A stretch of 64,000 nucleotides of DNA, taken from assembly GCF_000526635.1 (NCBI RefSeq), contig NZ_JAGL01000016.1:28985-92984 (forward strand), written 5' to 3'. Each line of letters begins with the position of its first letter. Within the stretch, counting starts at the first letter, position 1. The stretch is from Aminobacter sp. J41 (lineage in GTDB: Bacteria > Pseudomonadota > Alphaproteobacteria > Rhizobiales > Rhizobiaceae). A program made the position numbers and the translations under genes. Below are positions 19,442 to 29,354 of the stretch, one piece after another. The notes beneath the pieces were generated by a model that saw only the letters and a program-made list of their open reading frames with translations, was not told the DNA's origin and made no database searches.

Positions 19442-19867
19442 ATGGCTCTTTACGAACACACGTTCCTTGCCCGGCAGGATCTCTCCGCGCAGCAGGTCGA
19501 AGCCCTTGTCGAGCAGTACAAGGCAGTGATCGAATCGCTGGGCGGCACGGTTGGCCGGGTTGAGAACTGGGGACTGAAGTCCCTCACTTACCGCATCAAC
19601 AAGAACCGCAAGGCGCACTACACGCTCATGGACATCTCGGCTCCGGCCGCTGCCATCCAGGAGCTCGAGCGCCAGGAGCGTCTGTCGGAAGACGTCCTCC
19701 GCTTCCTGACCGTCCGCGTCGAAGCGCACGAGGAAGGCCCGTCGGCAATGATGCAGAAGCGCGATGACCGTGAGCGTGAAGGACGCTTTGGCGACCGTCC
19801 TCGCTTCGGCGATCGTGATCGTGGTCCGCGCCGTCCGCGCGAACAGGCTGAAGGAGCAGCGGAATAA
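19442..19867 (+). CDS. rpsF: 30S ribosomal protein S6
   Basis: Component of the 30S platform that binds S18. 141 residues starting [14 protein letters not shown], with the S6 core ([32 protein letters not shown]) and a charged Arg/Asp-rich extension after residue 105, common in alphaproteobacteria. The frame is open upstream, but the family start and the AAAGGCAAGA site at 19428-19437 fix 19442. Its stop shares one base with the rpsR start (TAATG). Confidence 0.97.
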   Translation: MALYEHTFLARQDLSAQQVEALVEQYKAVIESLGGTVGRVENWGLKSLTYRINKNRKAHYTLMDISAPAAAIQELERQERLSEDVLRFLTVRVEAHEEGPSAMMQKRDDREREGRFGDRPRFGDRDRGPRRPREQAEGAAE

Positions 19868-20115
19868 TGGTCGACATCAACCAGATCCCGACTCGGCGTC
19901 CGTTCCACCGCCGCCGCAAGACCTGCCCGTTCTCCGGCGCGAACGCACCGAAGATCGACTACAAGGACGTCCGTCTGCTGCAGCGCTACATCTCGGAGCG
20001 CGGCAAGATCGTTCCGTCCCGCATCACGGCTGTCAGCCAGAAGAAGCAGCGCGAGCTCGCCAAGGCGATCAAGCGCGCCCGCTTCCTCGGCCTGCTTCCG
20101 TACGTCGTGAAGTAA
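19867..20115 (+). CDS. rpsR: 30S ribosomal protein S18
   Basis: Binds S6 on the 30S platform. 82 residues, with the basic [15 protein letters not shown] region, [17 protein letters not shown] and the C-terminal [10 protein letters not shown]. Only one cysteine is present, so no zinc knuckle is expected. Coupled to rpsF by a one-base overlap. Confidence 0.97.
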   Translation: MVDINQIPTRRPFHRRRKTCPFSGANAPKIDYKDVRLLQRYISERGKIVPSRITAVSQKKQRELAKAIKRARFLGLLPYVVK

Positions 20116-20121
20116 GACTTT

Positions 20122-20290
20122 CCGGGGCGGCTCTCCGCCCCGGCTTCCACCCTCGCGGTCGGCGCGTCGGTGTGATCCTCAAAATCCGAGTTGGGCCGCA
20201 TGGCCCTAACTGCCAACGCGGCAGGACAGCGACCCGGGCACCCTGCCCCACTTGATGTCCTGCCTTTCATGTCCTGGCCGCAAGCGGCCA
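20122..20290 (+). promoter_or_regulatory. Structured rpsR-rplI spacer
   Basis: The 190-bp gap before rplI carries three inverted repeats: a 9-bp stem at 20122-20143 (CCGGGGCGG, loop CTCT), a longer-range 9-bp pair GGCAGGACA (20220-20228) with TGTCCTGCC (20256-20264), and a TGGCCGC/GCGGCCA hairpin around 20275-20290, just before the AAGGAG site of rplI. The first stem has no U-run, so it is unlikely to be a simple terminator; processing or differential expression of rplI is more likely. Confidence 0.4.
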
Positions 20291-20305
20291 TGAAGGAGCA
20301 AGACA

Positions 20306-20884
20306 ATGCAGGTTATTCTTCTCGAGCGTATCGCACGCCTTGGTCAGATGGGCGACACCGTCCGCGTCAAGGACGGTTTTGCACGCAACTACCTTCTGCC
20401 GCAGGGCAAGGCGCTCCGTGCGACCGAAGCCAACATGAAGAAGTTCGAGGCTCAGCGTGCCCAGCTCGAAGCCCGCAACCAGGAGCGCAAGGCCGAGGCT
20501 TCCAAGGTCGCCGAAGGTCTCGACGGCAAGAGCTTCGTCATCATCCGCTCGGCTGGTGAAACCGGCCAGCTTTACGGCTCGGTCTCGACCCGCGACATCG
20601 CCGACCTGCTGGTCGCCGAGGGCTTCAACGTTTCGCGCAACCAGGTTGAGCTGAACCACCCGATCAAGGCGATCGGCATCTCCGACATCGTCGTTTCGCT
20701 GCACCCGGAAGTCCAGGTCACGATCCAGCTGAACATCGCCCGTACGGCTGAGGAAGCCGAGCGTCAGGCAGCCGGCGAGAAGCTCGATTCGGCTGAGGCC
20801 ATCTACGGCGAGGACATCAACGAGAACGCACGTCCTGAGTCGTTCTTCGATCCGAACGCCGAAGGCTTCGAAGACGAAGAATAA
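20306..20884 (+). CDS. rplI: 50S ribosomal protein L9
   Basis: Binds 23S rRNA near the L1 stalk. N-terminal domain [32 protein letters not shown] is the L9 signature, followed by the long connecting helix (about 40-75) and the C-terminal domain. 192 residues, longer than the usual ~150 because of an acidic tail of about 45 residues ending EGFEDEE, common in rhizobial L9. AAGGAG lies 9 bases upstream of the ATG. Last gene of the operon, followed by a terminator. Confidence 0.97.
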   Translation: MQVILLERIARLGQMGDTVRVKDGFARNYLLPQGKALRATEANMKKFEAQRAQLEARNQERKAEASKVAEGLDGKSFVIIRSAGETGQLYGSVSTRDIADLLVAEGFNVSRNQVELNHPIKAIGISDIVVSLHPEVQVTIQLNIARTAEEAERQAAGEKLDSAEAIYGEDINENARPESFFDPNAEGFEDEE

Positions 20885-20910
20885 GAATTCGCCGCTTGGC
20901 GGTGAGTGCA

Positions 20911-20945
20911 GGCTCGTCCGGGTAACCGGGCGGGCCTTTTGTTTT
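20911..20945 (+). terminator. Rho-independent terminator after rplI
   Basis: Stem GGCTCGTCCGG (20911-20921) pairs with CCGGGCGGGCC (20926-20936), counting two G-U pairs in RNA, with a GTAA loop and then TTTTGTTTT. A strong intrinsic terminator 26 bases after the rplI stop. Confidence 0.85.
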
Positions 20946-21007
20946 CGAACCTTTTTTCTCCGCCGAAGTTGTGCAAGCATGGAGCTTGTTGTTCGGAGGC
21001 GGAGGAC

Positions 21008-22303
21008 ATGAACCGTTTACTTCATGGTGTCGTCGAGCGGCTGGTTCGTACCGGAAATCTTTCTCTCACGTATCCGGACGGTACGACTGAACACTTTGGG
21101 GACGGCACCGGCCAGCGTATCCACGTTGCCATCAAGACCAAGCACGCACAGCGCGCGATCTTGTTCGATCCCTGGCTCGCGGTGCCTGAAGCCTACATGG
21201 ACGGCGAACTGGAAATCCTAGAGGGCGACGTCCTCTCGTTCCTGAAGATCGCCTATGAGAACATGGGGCCGTGGAGTTACGGCAACGCGTGGGCCAAGGC
21301 GCTGGAAAGCGTCCGTGTCGCCCTGCGCCGCTTCCACCAGATCAACACCGCGCACCGGTCACGCAAGAACGTCGAACACCACTACGACCTGTCGCGCGAG
21401 TTCTACCGCCTCTTCCTCGACGAGGATATGCAATACTCCTGCGCCTATTTCGAGCGGCCCGACATGACGCTCGAGGAAGCGCAGCTCGCCAAGAAGCGCC
21501 ACCTGGCAGCGAAGCTCGACCTGAAACCCGGCCAGCAAGTACTCGACATCGGTTCGGGCTGGGGCGGCCTTGGCCTCTACCTTGCCCAGAATTTCGACGT
21601 CGACGTCCTTGGCGTCACGCTCTCCACCGAACAGCACGCGGTGGCCACCGATCGCGCGCACGACCTCGGCCTTGATCGCCACGTCCATTTCGAGCTTCGC
21701 GACTATCGCAGCCTGCAGGAGCGGTTCGACCGCATCGTTTCGGTCGGCATGTTCGAGCATGTCGGTGTCAATCACTACCGCACCTTCTTCGAGAAATGCG
21801 CGTCGCTGCTCAAGCCCGACGGCGTGATGGTGCTGCACTCGATCGGTCGCGCCGGCCCGCCCGCCGCGACCAATGCCTTTATCCGCAAGCACATCTTCCC
21901 GGGCGGCTATATCCCTGCCCTTTCCGAGGTGCTGCCACACATCGAAAAGGCCGGCCTGTTCGTCACCGACACGGAGATCCTGCGGATCCACTACGCCGAG
22001 ACGCTGCGTCACTGGCGCGAGCGCTTCATGGCGAACCGCGACAAGGTGATCGAGATCTATGACGAGCGCTTCGCTCGGATGTGGGAATTCTACCTCGCAG
22101 GCTCCGAGGCCGCGTTCCGCTGGCAGGACATGATGGTGTTCCAGCTGCAGCTTTCGCCACGCAACGACACCCTGCCGCTGACACGCGACTACATCACCCT
22201 CGCCGAGAAGGAGATCGCCAAGCGCGATGGCGCTGCCCCAAGCGGGGGAGCCCCGGCTGCGGCATCTTCGGCGAAGGGGAAAAAGGTGACGGGAAAGGGC
22301 TGA
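21008..22303 (+). CDS. cfa: Cyclopropane-fatty-acyl-phospholipid synthase family methyltransferase
   Basis: SAM-dependent methylation of unsaturated phospholipid acyl chains. The SAM motif LDIGSGWGGLGLYLA lies near residues 178-192, followed by VTLSTEQ, SVGMFEHVG and HSIGR, all characteristic of the Cfa family. 431 residues with a C-terminal Ala/Lys-rich tail. The start MNRLLHGVVERL at 21008 follows GGAGG at 20999-21005. Located alone between rplI and dnaB. Substrate detail (Cfa versus a related lipid methyltransferase) is inferred from similarity. Confidence 0.9.
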   Translation: MNRLLHGVVERLVRTGNLSLTYPDGTTEHFGDGTGQRIHVAIKTKHAQRAILFDPWLAVPEAYMDGELEILEGDVLSFLKIAYENMGPWSYGNAWAKALESVRVALRRFHQINTAHRSRKNVEHHYDLSREFYRLFLDEDMQYSCAYFERPDMTLEEAQLAKKRHLAAKLDLKPGQQVLDIGSGWGGLGLYLAQNFDVDVLGVTLSTEQHAVATDRAHDLGLDRHVHFELRDYRSLQERFDRIVSVGMFEHVGVNHYRTFFEKCASLLKPDGVMVLHSIGRAGPPAATNAFIRKHIFPGGYIPALSEVLPHIEKAGLFVTDTEILRIHYAETLRHWRERFMANRDKVIEIYDERFARMWEFYLAGSEAAFRWQDMMVFQLQLSPRNDTLPLTRDYITLAEKEIAKRDGAAPSGGAPAAASSAKGKKVTGKG

Positions 22304-22543
22304 TCGCCCCTTAACCGGGACGGGCTGCGCGGCTATGCTCCCGCCGCAAACGGGTCAAGCGCGAATCAGTGACTCGCTCCATCGAGCTGTGAACTTCTGT
22401 GGATCACGGTAGCGATCTGGGGCGTGTCCAAAGCTCCGGTAGCTTGGTGCTTTGAATGTCCGCCCATGCGGTCTAGGACTGTTTCGGAGATGATGCCGGA
22501 GCCAGTCTCGCGTGCCGGCCCGACAATGGCAATTGGAACCGGC
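22304..22543. other. Intergenic region cfa - dnaB
   Basis: About 240 bp without a supported gene. The frame of dnaB is open back to a GTG at 22424, but those 40 residues do not look like the helicase N terminus. No tRNA or terminator was identified here. Confidence 0.5.
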
Positions 22544-24034
22544 ATGGCGGAAGCAGCACGCAAATTCAGCTCAGCGGAGACGCCTCTCTATCGTGAGGCG
22601 CCCAATAACATCGAAGCCGAGCAGGCTCTCCTCGGTGCTATCCTTGTCAACAACGACGCGTTCTATCGCGTCTCGGACTTCCTGAAGCCGACTCACTTCT
22701 ACGAGCCGCTTCACCGCAAGATCTACGAAGTCGTCTCGGACCTGATCCGGATGGGCAAGATGGCCAATCCGGTGACGATCAAGACGTTCCTGCCCGCCGA
22801 CGAGAAGGTCGGCGACATGACAGTCGCGCAGTACCTTGCACGCCTCGCGGCAGAGGCCGTCACCGTCATCAATGCGAGCGATTATGGTCGTGCGATCTAC
22901 GACCTCGCAACGCGCCGCGCGCTGATCCAGGTTGGCGAGGACATGGTCAACATCGCCTATGATGCGCCTGTCGACATGTCCCCGTCCGACCAGATCCAGG
23001 ACGCGGAACGCCGCCTGTTCGAGCTCGCCGAAAGCGGACGCTATGACGGCGGCTTTGAAAGCTTCTCCGACGCGCTCAAGACCGCGATTGATATGGCAAG
23101 CGCGGCCTACATGCGCGACGGCCATCTGTCGGGCATCTCGACCGGCCTGCATGACCTCGACGCCCGCATGGGCGGCCTGCAGCCTTCGGACCTTATTGTC
23201 CTCGCCGGCCGTCCGGGTATGGGTAAGACGTCGCTTGCGACCAACATCGCCTTCAACATTGCTGCGGCCTATGAGCCGGAGCAGCAGGCAGACGGCTCGT
23301 TCAAGGCCAAGAACGGCGGCGTGATCGGCTTCTTCTCGCTGGAAATGTCGGCAGAGCAGCTGGCAACGCGTATCATTTCCGAGCAGGCGGAAGTGCCTTC
23401 GTCGAAGATTCGCCGCGGTGATCTCACCGAGGCCGACTTCGAGAAGCTGGTCAGTTGCACCCAGACGCTGCAGAAGATCCCGCTCTACATCGACTCGACC
23501 GGTGGCATCTCCATCGCGCAGCTTGCGGCACGTTCGCGCCGCCTCAAGCGCCAGCGCGGCCTCGACGTCCTGGTGATCGACTATATTCAGCTCATGCAGG
23601 GCTCGTCCGCGCGAGCCTCGCAGAACCGCGTGCAGGAAATCACTGAAATCACCACCGGCCTCAAGGCGCTGGCGAAGGAGCTGTCGGTTCCGATCATCGC
23701 GCTCTCCCAGCTGTCGCGTCAGGTGGAATCGCGTGACGATAAGCGCCCGCAGCTCTCCGACCTTCGTGAATCGGGCTCGATCGAGCAGGACGCGGACGTC
23801 GTGCTGTTCGTGTATCGCGACGAGTACTACCTGCAGAACAAGCAGCCCGAGGAAGGCACCCCCGAATACGAGGAATGGCGCCTCAAGTACGAGCGCGCCA
23901 AGGGCAAGGCGGAAGTCATCATCGCCAAGCAGCGTCACGGTCCTACGGGCACCGTCGAACTCGCCTTCGAGGGCCAGTACACCCGCTTCTCGGATCTGGC
24001 GGACGAAGACCGTCTGCCCGAGCGCTTTGAGTAG
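22544..24034 (+). CDS. dnaB: Replicative DNA helicase DnaB
   Basis: Hexameric 5'-3' helicase of the replication fork. The N-terminal domain includes NNIEAEQALLGAIL (about 20-33); the RecA-like domain has Walker A GRPGMGKTS, FSLEMSAEQL, the Walker B region VLVIDYIQLM, and SQLSRQVESR with DLRESGSIEQDAD. 496 residues from the ATG at 22544 (MAEAARKFS); another ATG at 22526 is possible because neither has a strong ribosome-binding site. No intein is visible. Confidence 0.95.
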   Translation: MAEAARKFSSAETPLYREAPNNIEAEQALLGAILVNNDAFYRVSDFLKPTHFYEPLHRKIYEVVSDLIRMGKMANPVTIKTFLPADEKVGDMTVAQYLARLAAEAVTVINASDYGRAIYDLATRRALIQVGEDMVNIAYDAPVDMSPSDQIQDAERRLFELAESGRYDGGFESFSDALKTAIDMASAAYMRDGHLSGISTGLHDLDARMGGLQPSDLIVLAGRPGMGKTSLATNIAFNIAAAYEPEQQADGSFKAKNGGVIGFFSLEMSAEQLATRIISEQAEVPSSKIRRGDLTEADFEKLVSCTQTLQKIPLYIDSTGGISIAQLAARSRRLKRQRGLDVLVIDYIQLMQGSSARASQNRVQEITEITTGLKALAKELSVPIIALSQLSRQVESRDDKRPQLSDLRESGSIEQDADVVLFVYRDEYYLQNKQPEEGTPEYEEWRLKYERAKGKAEVIIAKQRHGPTGTVELAFEGQYTRFSDLADEDRLPERFE

Positions 24035-24072
24035 TGCCTTGAGAAGCTGGTCGTTCCAGTCGACGCGCGCCC

Positions 24073-25470
<1,398 letters not shown>

Positions 25471-25512
25471 TGAAACTGGCGGCGCATGCGCCATGATGGA
25501 GTGACAGCTCGA

Positions 25513-26052
25513 ATGCCAATCACCCTGCTGGACGGTATCCTCGTCGGCTTCACGCTGGTTTCCGCCATGCTGGCGATGGTCCGCGGATTTTCCCGCGAGG
25601 TTCTGTCGATCGCGTCATGGGTGGCTGCGGCCGCTGCGGCATATTTCTTCCACCCCATTGTTCTGCCTTACGTTCAGCCCTACATAGACCACGCACAGGT
25701 ACAGCTCGCCGTCGCGGCAGCCATCGTGTTCTTCGTCGCGCTGATCGTGGTGACCATTATCACCATGAAAATCGCCGACTTCATCATCGATTCGCGCATC
25801 GGCGCGCTCGATCGCACGCTTGGCTTCCTTTACGGCGCTGCCCGTGGCGTGCTGGTGGTTGCAGTGGGCCTGCTTTTCTTCTCGTGGCTCGTCGGACCGA
25901 ACGCCCCGACATGGATTTCCGAGGCGAAGTCGCTGCCGCTGCTGGAAGGTGTGGGAGACTGGCTGGAAAGCATCCTGCCGGACGACCCGGAAAACTCCAT
26001 CCTTGATCGTATCAAGGGAGATGGCGCAGGCGAAGCGCCAGCCGAGAACTAG
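25513..26052 (+). CDS. cvpA: CvpA family inner-membrane protein
   Basis: Small membrane protein with four hydrophobic segments (about 5-25, 29-48, 63-85, 103-125) and the family motifs RGFSREVLSI and the DRTLGFLYGAARG helix. In E. coli CvpA is named for colicin V production and sits next to purF, as here. 179 residues from the ATG at 25513; an in-frame ATG 27 bp upstream is possible. The molecular role is not settled. Confidence 0.9.
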   Translation: MPITLLDGILVGFTLVSAMLAMVRGFSREVLSIASWVAAAAAAYFFHPIVLPYVQPYIDHAQVQLAVAAAIVFFVALIVVTIITMKIADFIIDSRIGALDRTLGFLYGAARGVLVVAVGLLFFSWLVGPNAPTWISEAKSLPLLEGVGDWLESILPDDPENSILDRIKGDGAGEAPAEN

Positions 26053-26113
26053 GACCAGTCCCCAAAGGGACAAGAACACAACGCACATAGAGCGGTATGA
26101 AGGGCGCAGACCA

Positions 26114-27583
26114 ATGGCTGACGCAGACGATACTCCGTTTTCCTCAGGTGCCGACGACCGCTTTCATGACGAATGCGGCGTTTTCGGCATCTTCGGCAGG
26201 CCCGACGCGGCAGCCATCGTAACGCTGGGACTGCACGCGCTGCAGCACCGCGGACAGGAGGCGGCGGGCATCGTCTCCTTTGACGGCCACAAGTTCTTCG
26301 TCGAGCGGCACATTGGCCTGATCGGTGACAACTTCACCAAGCAGTCGGTCCTCGACCGCCTCAAAGGCAACCGCGCTATCGGCCATACCCGCTACGCGAC
26401 CACCGGCGGCGCCAGCATCCGCAACATCCAGCCGCTGTTCGCCGAACTCGCCGAAGGCGGCATCGCCGTTGCCCACAACGGCAACCTCACCAACGCGATG
26501 ACGGTGCAGCGCGCACTGCAGAAGCAGGGCGCGATCTTCACCTCGACCTCCGACACCGAGACGATCCTCCACCTCATCGCCATGAGCCGTGAGGCGGACA
26601 TCAACTCGCGTTTCATTGATGCTGTCCGTCAGATCGAAGGCGCCTTCTCGCTGGTCGCGCTGACCGCGAAGAAGATGATCGGCTGCCGCGATCCGCTCGG
26701 CATCCGCCCTCTAGTGCTCGGTGACCTCGACGGCGCCTGGATCCTCGCGTCGGAAACCTGCGCGCTCGACATCATCGGCGCCCGCTTCGTCCGCGACATC
26801 GAGCCGGGCGAGATGGTGGTCATCACCAGCAAGGGAATCGAGAGCTTCTATCCGTTCGAGAAGCAGAAGGCGCGGTTCTGCATCTTCGAATACGTCTACT
26901 TCGCCCGCCCCGACTCCACGATCGAGGGCCGCAACGTCTACACGGTGCGCAAGCAGATCGGCGTTGAACTCGCCCGCGAGAACCCGGTCGACGCAGACAT
27001 CGTCGTTCCGGTTCCGGATTCGGGCACGCCCGCTGCCATCGGCTTCAGCCAGGCCTCGGGGATTCCGTTCGAACTCGGCATCATCCGCAACCACTACGTG
27101 GGCCGCACCTTCATCCAGCCTGGCGACTCCATCCGTCACATGGGCGTGAAGCTGAAGCACAACGCCAACCGCAAGATGATCGAAGGCAAGCGCGTCGTCC
27201 TCGTTGACGACTCGATCGTTCGTGGCACCACCAGCCAGAAGATCGTGCAGATGGTGCGCGACGCCGGCGCCCGCGAGGTGCACATGCGCATCGCGTCGCC
27301 TCCGACCCGCGCCTCGTGCTTCTACGGCGTCGACACGCCGGAGAAGTCGAAGCTGCTCGCCTCGCGGATGACCGTCGAGGAAATGGCCGACTTCATCCGT
27401 GTCGATTCGCTCGGCTTCCTGACGATCGACGGTCTCTACCGCGCGGTCGGCGAGGCAGCCCGCGACAACGCGCTGCCCCAGTACTGCGACGCCTGCTTCA
27501 CAGGCGAGTACCCGACTCGCCTTGCCGACATGGAAGGTTCGGAAAACGTCCGCACCCTGTCGCTGCTGGCCAGCAACTCCTGA
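26114..27583 (+). CDS. purF: Amidophosphoribosyltransferase
   Basis: First step of purine synthesis: PRPP plus glutamine gives phosphoribosylamine. The catalytic Cys is C21 in DECGVFGIFG, so a 20-residue propeptide must be removed to expose it. Cysteines in ARFCIFEYVYF, RASCFYGVD and YCDACFTG match the four ligands of the [4Fe-4S] cluster of the B. subtilis-type enzyme. The PRPP loop VVLVDDSIVRGTTS is intact. 489 residues. 61 bp after cvpA; its stop directly abuts the convergent gdx stop. Confidence 0.96.
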   Translation: MADADDTPFSSGADDRFHDECGVFGIFGRPDAAAIVTLGLHALQHRGQEAAGIVSFDGHKFFVERHIGLIGDNFTKQSVLDRLKGNRAIGHTRYATTGGASIRNIQPLFAELAEGGIAVAHNGNLTNAMTVQRALQKQGAIFTSTSDTETILHLIAMSREADINSRFIDAVRQIEGAFSLVALTAKKMIGCRDPLGIRPLVLGDLDGAWILASETCALDIIGARFVRDIEPGEMVVITSKGIESFYPFEKQKARFCIFEYVYFARPDSTIEGRNVYTVRKQIGVELARENPVDADIVVPVPDSGTPAAIGFSQASGIPFELGIIRNHYVGRTFIQPGDSIRHMGVKLKHNANRKMIEGKRVVLVDDSIVRGTTSQKIVQMVRDAGAREVHMRIASPPTRASCFYGVDTPEKSKLLASRMTVEEMADFIRVDSLGFLTIDGLYRAVGEAARDNALPQYCDACFTGEYPTRLADMEGSENVRTLSLLASNS

Positions 27584-27901
27584 TCAGGGCGATACCAGCT
27601 TAAGGCCGATGATGCCGGCCGCAATCATGACGATGCAGAGAATGCGCATGATTTCGGCCGGCTCAGAAAACAGCAGGATGCCGAGGATCGCGGTGCCGAT
27701 GGTGCCGATGCCGGTCCAGATGGCATAAGCCGTGCCGAGCGGCAGCGTGCGCAGGGCAAGGCCCAACAAAAACAGGCTCACGCCCATTGCGCCGACGGTG
27801 AACAAGCTCGGTACGAGCTTCGAGAATCCGTGGGTGTATTTGAGGCCGACCGCCCAGGCCACTTCGAACAATCCGGCGAAAAACAGATAAATCCAGGCCA
27901 T
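27584..27901 (-). CDS. gdx: SMR-family guanidinium exporter (SugE/Gdx)
   Basis: Four-helix small multidrug resistance protein of the SugE/Gdx subgroup, which exports guanidinium in exchange for protons. 105 residues with the essential E13 in [19 protein letters not shown] and the [14 protein letters not shown] loop before helix 4. I start it at 27901 ([10 protein letters not shown]), with AAAGGAGA just upstream; an in-frame ATG 36 bp earlier falls inside the riboswitch hairpin and is rejected. The guanidine-II riboswitch directly upstream supports Gdx rather than a quaternary-ammonium pump. Confidence 0.93.
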   Translation of the reverse strand: MAWIYLFFAGLFEVAWAVGLKYTHGFSKLVPSLFTVGAMGVSLFLLGLALRTLPLGTAYAIWTGIGTIGTAILGILLFSEPAEIMRILCIVMIAAGIIGLKLVSP

Positions 27902-27919
27902 TGCCCGTCTCCTTTGAGG

Positions 27920-27967
27920 AGATGGGGCCGTCCCCATCTGTTGTCCGAAGACCGGGTCGTCCCGGCC
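27920..27967 (-). promoter_or_regulatory. Guanidine-II riboswitch (mini-ykkC)
   Basis: Read on the minus strand there are two short hairpins with ACGR tetraloops, the definition of this class. The first is CCGGG-ACGA-CCCGG (27965 down to 27952), extended by G-U and G-C. The second is AGATGGGG-ACGG-CCCCATCT (27939 down to 27920). A linker of about 12 bases separates them. The AAAGGAG site of gdx follows within a few bases, consistent with translational control by guanidinium. Confidence 0.92.
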
Positions 27968-28081
27968 GGGCAGATATGGGACGCACCGTCAGGAAGGTCA
28001 AGCGGGTTCCCCTCCCGCCCCGATTAGGCTAAGTCGGCTCGTGAACTGGCCGAAGCGCCACAATCAACCATGGGAATTATC

Positions 28082-28828
28082 ATGTCCGAAGCCCCTGATC
28101 TGTCCGGCCGCATCGCTCTTGTTACCGGCGCCTCCCGCGGCATCGGATATTTTATCGCGAAGGAACTCGCCGCTGCCGGCGCGCATGTGATCGCCGTTGC
28201 GCGCACCGTGGGCGGGCTGGAAGAGCTCGACGACGAGATCAAGGCATCGGGCGGCCAGGCAACCCTGGTGCCGCTCGACCTCACCGACATGGCCGGCATC
28301 GACCGCCTTGGCGGCGCAATTCACGAACGCTGGGGCAAGCTCGACATCCTCGTTGCCAACGCCGCGATCCTCGGCGTCATTGCGCCGCTTGGCCACGTTG
28401 AGGCGAAGACCTTCGAGAAGGTGATGAACATCAACGTCACCGCGACCTGGCGGCTGATCCGATCGGTCGACCCGCTGCTGCGCCTCTCCGACGCTGGCCG
28501 CGCCATCATCATGTCCTCGGGCGCCGCCCATAGCGCGAAGGCCTACTGGGGGCCCTACGCGGCCTCCAAGGCGGCAGTCGAAGCCATGGCGCGCTCCTGG
28601 GCCGACGAGACCAAGAATCTTGCGCTGAGGGTCAACTGCGTGAACCCGGGCCGCACGCGCACCGCGATGCGCGCGCTGGCGATGCCGGGCGAGGATCCCA
28701 AGACGGTCCCGCATCCGTCAGAGGTCGCCCCCAAGATCATCCCGCTCGCCAGCCCGACGCTGACCGAAACCGGCGCGATCTACGACGTGCGCGCGGAGAA
28801 ATTCCTGCGATACTCCATGCCGCAGTAA
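28082..28828 (+). CDS. SDR family NAD(P)-dependent oxidoreductase
   Basis: Classical short-chain dehydrogenase of 248 residues: cofactor motif TGASRGIG (about 15-22), NAA, active-site Ser in MSSGAA, and Tyr/Lys in YAASKAA. The TAMRALAMPGEDPKT stretch after the PG motif and the acid pattern match a group of rhizobial SDRs of unassigned substrate. Start at 28082 (MSEAPDL); an ATG at 28070 is also in frame. Divergent from gdx. No specific substrate can be assigned from sequence. Confidence 0.88.
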   Translation: MSEAPDLSGRIALVTGASRGIGYFIAKELAAAGAHVIAVARTVGGLEELDDEIKASGGQATLVPLDLTDMAGIDRLGGAIHERWGKLDILVANAAILGVIAPLGHVEAKTFEKVMNINVTATWRLIRSVDPLLRLSDAGRAIIMSSGAAHSAKAYWGPYAASKAAVEAMARSWADETKNLALRVNCVNPGRTRTAMRALAMPGEDPKTVPHPSEVAPKIIPLASPTLTETGAIYDVRAEKFLRYSMPQ

Positions 28829-28914
28829 CCCTGCGTCACACTATCGACCGGGTTTCCCGCCCATGCTAAGCATCTGAACGTTGCTTGCATCTTCGAGACA
28901 GCTGGAAACCCCAC

Positions 28915-29256
28915 ATGAAGACTTCTCTGCTCTTTGCGCTTGGTCTTGCGGTCGCCGCGGTCGTTCCCGCCCAGGCGGACGTCTTCAGCTCGCAGAGCTT
29001 CGACGGCAGTCCGTCGACGTCGGATGCCCTGCCGGGCGTTAATCTCGACGTCGTGCCGGGTGTAACTTCCGGCAGCAACTGCAAGGAAGAGATGGTTCCG
29101 TCCTATTCGGGCAACCTCGCCGGTGAGACCAGGGCGACGACCTGCCAGTTCGGCAATTTCTCGATCACGACCACCGGCCAGTCGCAGGCGCGGAAGTACC
29201 TCGACCTCACCTATGGCGGCAACCCGCCACCGTGGGAGCAGGGCTGGAGGCCCTAA
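28915..29256 (+). CDS. Small secreted protein of unknown function
   Basis: Not recognised. 113 residues with a clear signal peptide (MKTSLLFALGLAVAAVVPAQA, cleavage after residue 21) and a mature part of about 90 residues with two cysteines (SNCKEEM and TTCQFGN) that could form one disulfide. The end is Pro/Trp-rich. The start is 28915; an in-frame ATG 30 bp upstream would bury the signal peptide. It stands alone between the SDR and the acyltransferase-like gene. Confidence 0.72.
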   Translation: MKTSLLFALGLAVAAVVPAQADVFSSQSFDGSPSTSDALPGVNLDVVPGVTSGSNCKEEMVPSYSGNLAGETRATTCQFGNFSITTTGQSQARKYLDLTYGGNPPPWEQGWRP

Positions 29257-29354
29257 ACACAATTTTCGCGTGAGCGGCGATTGACGCGTCAGGTCCTTGC
29301 GCTACCCTTCCCTCCTGCTCAGCCTGGCGACGTTCGACTGAACCGGAGGCGAAC

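Noticed and set aside
20122..20143. Terminator after rpsR
   Set aside because: The stem is strong but is followed by CTTCCACC, without a U-run, and rplI belongs to the same unit.
22424..22543. N-terminal extension of dnaB from a GTG
   Set aside because: The 40 extra residues are not helicase-like, and family N termini match the ATG at 22544.
22571..23938. 455-codon open frame opposite dnaB
   Set aside because: Antisense shadow of dnaB, no recognisable domain or ribosome-binding site.
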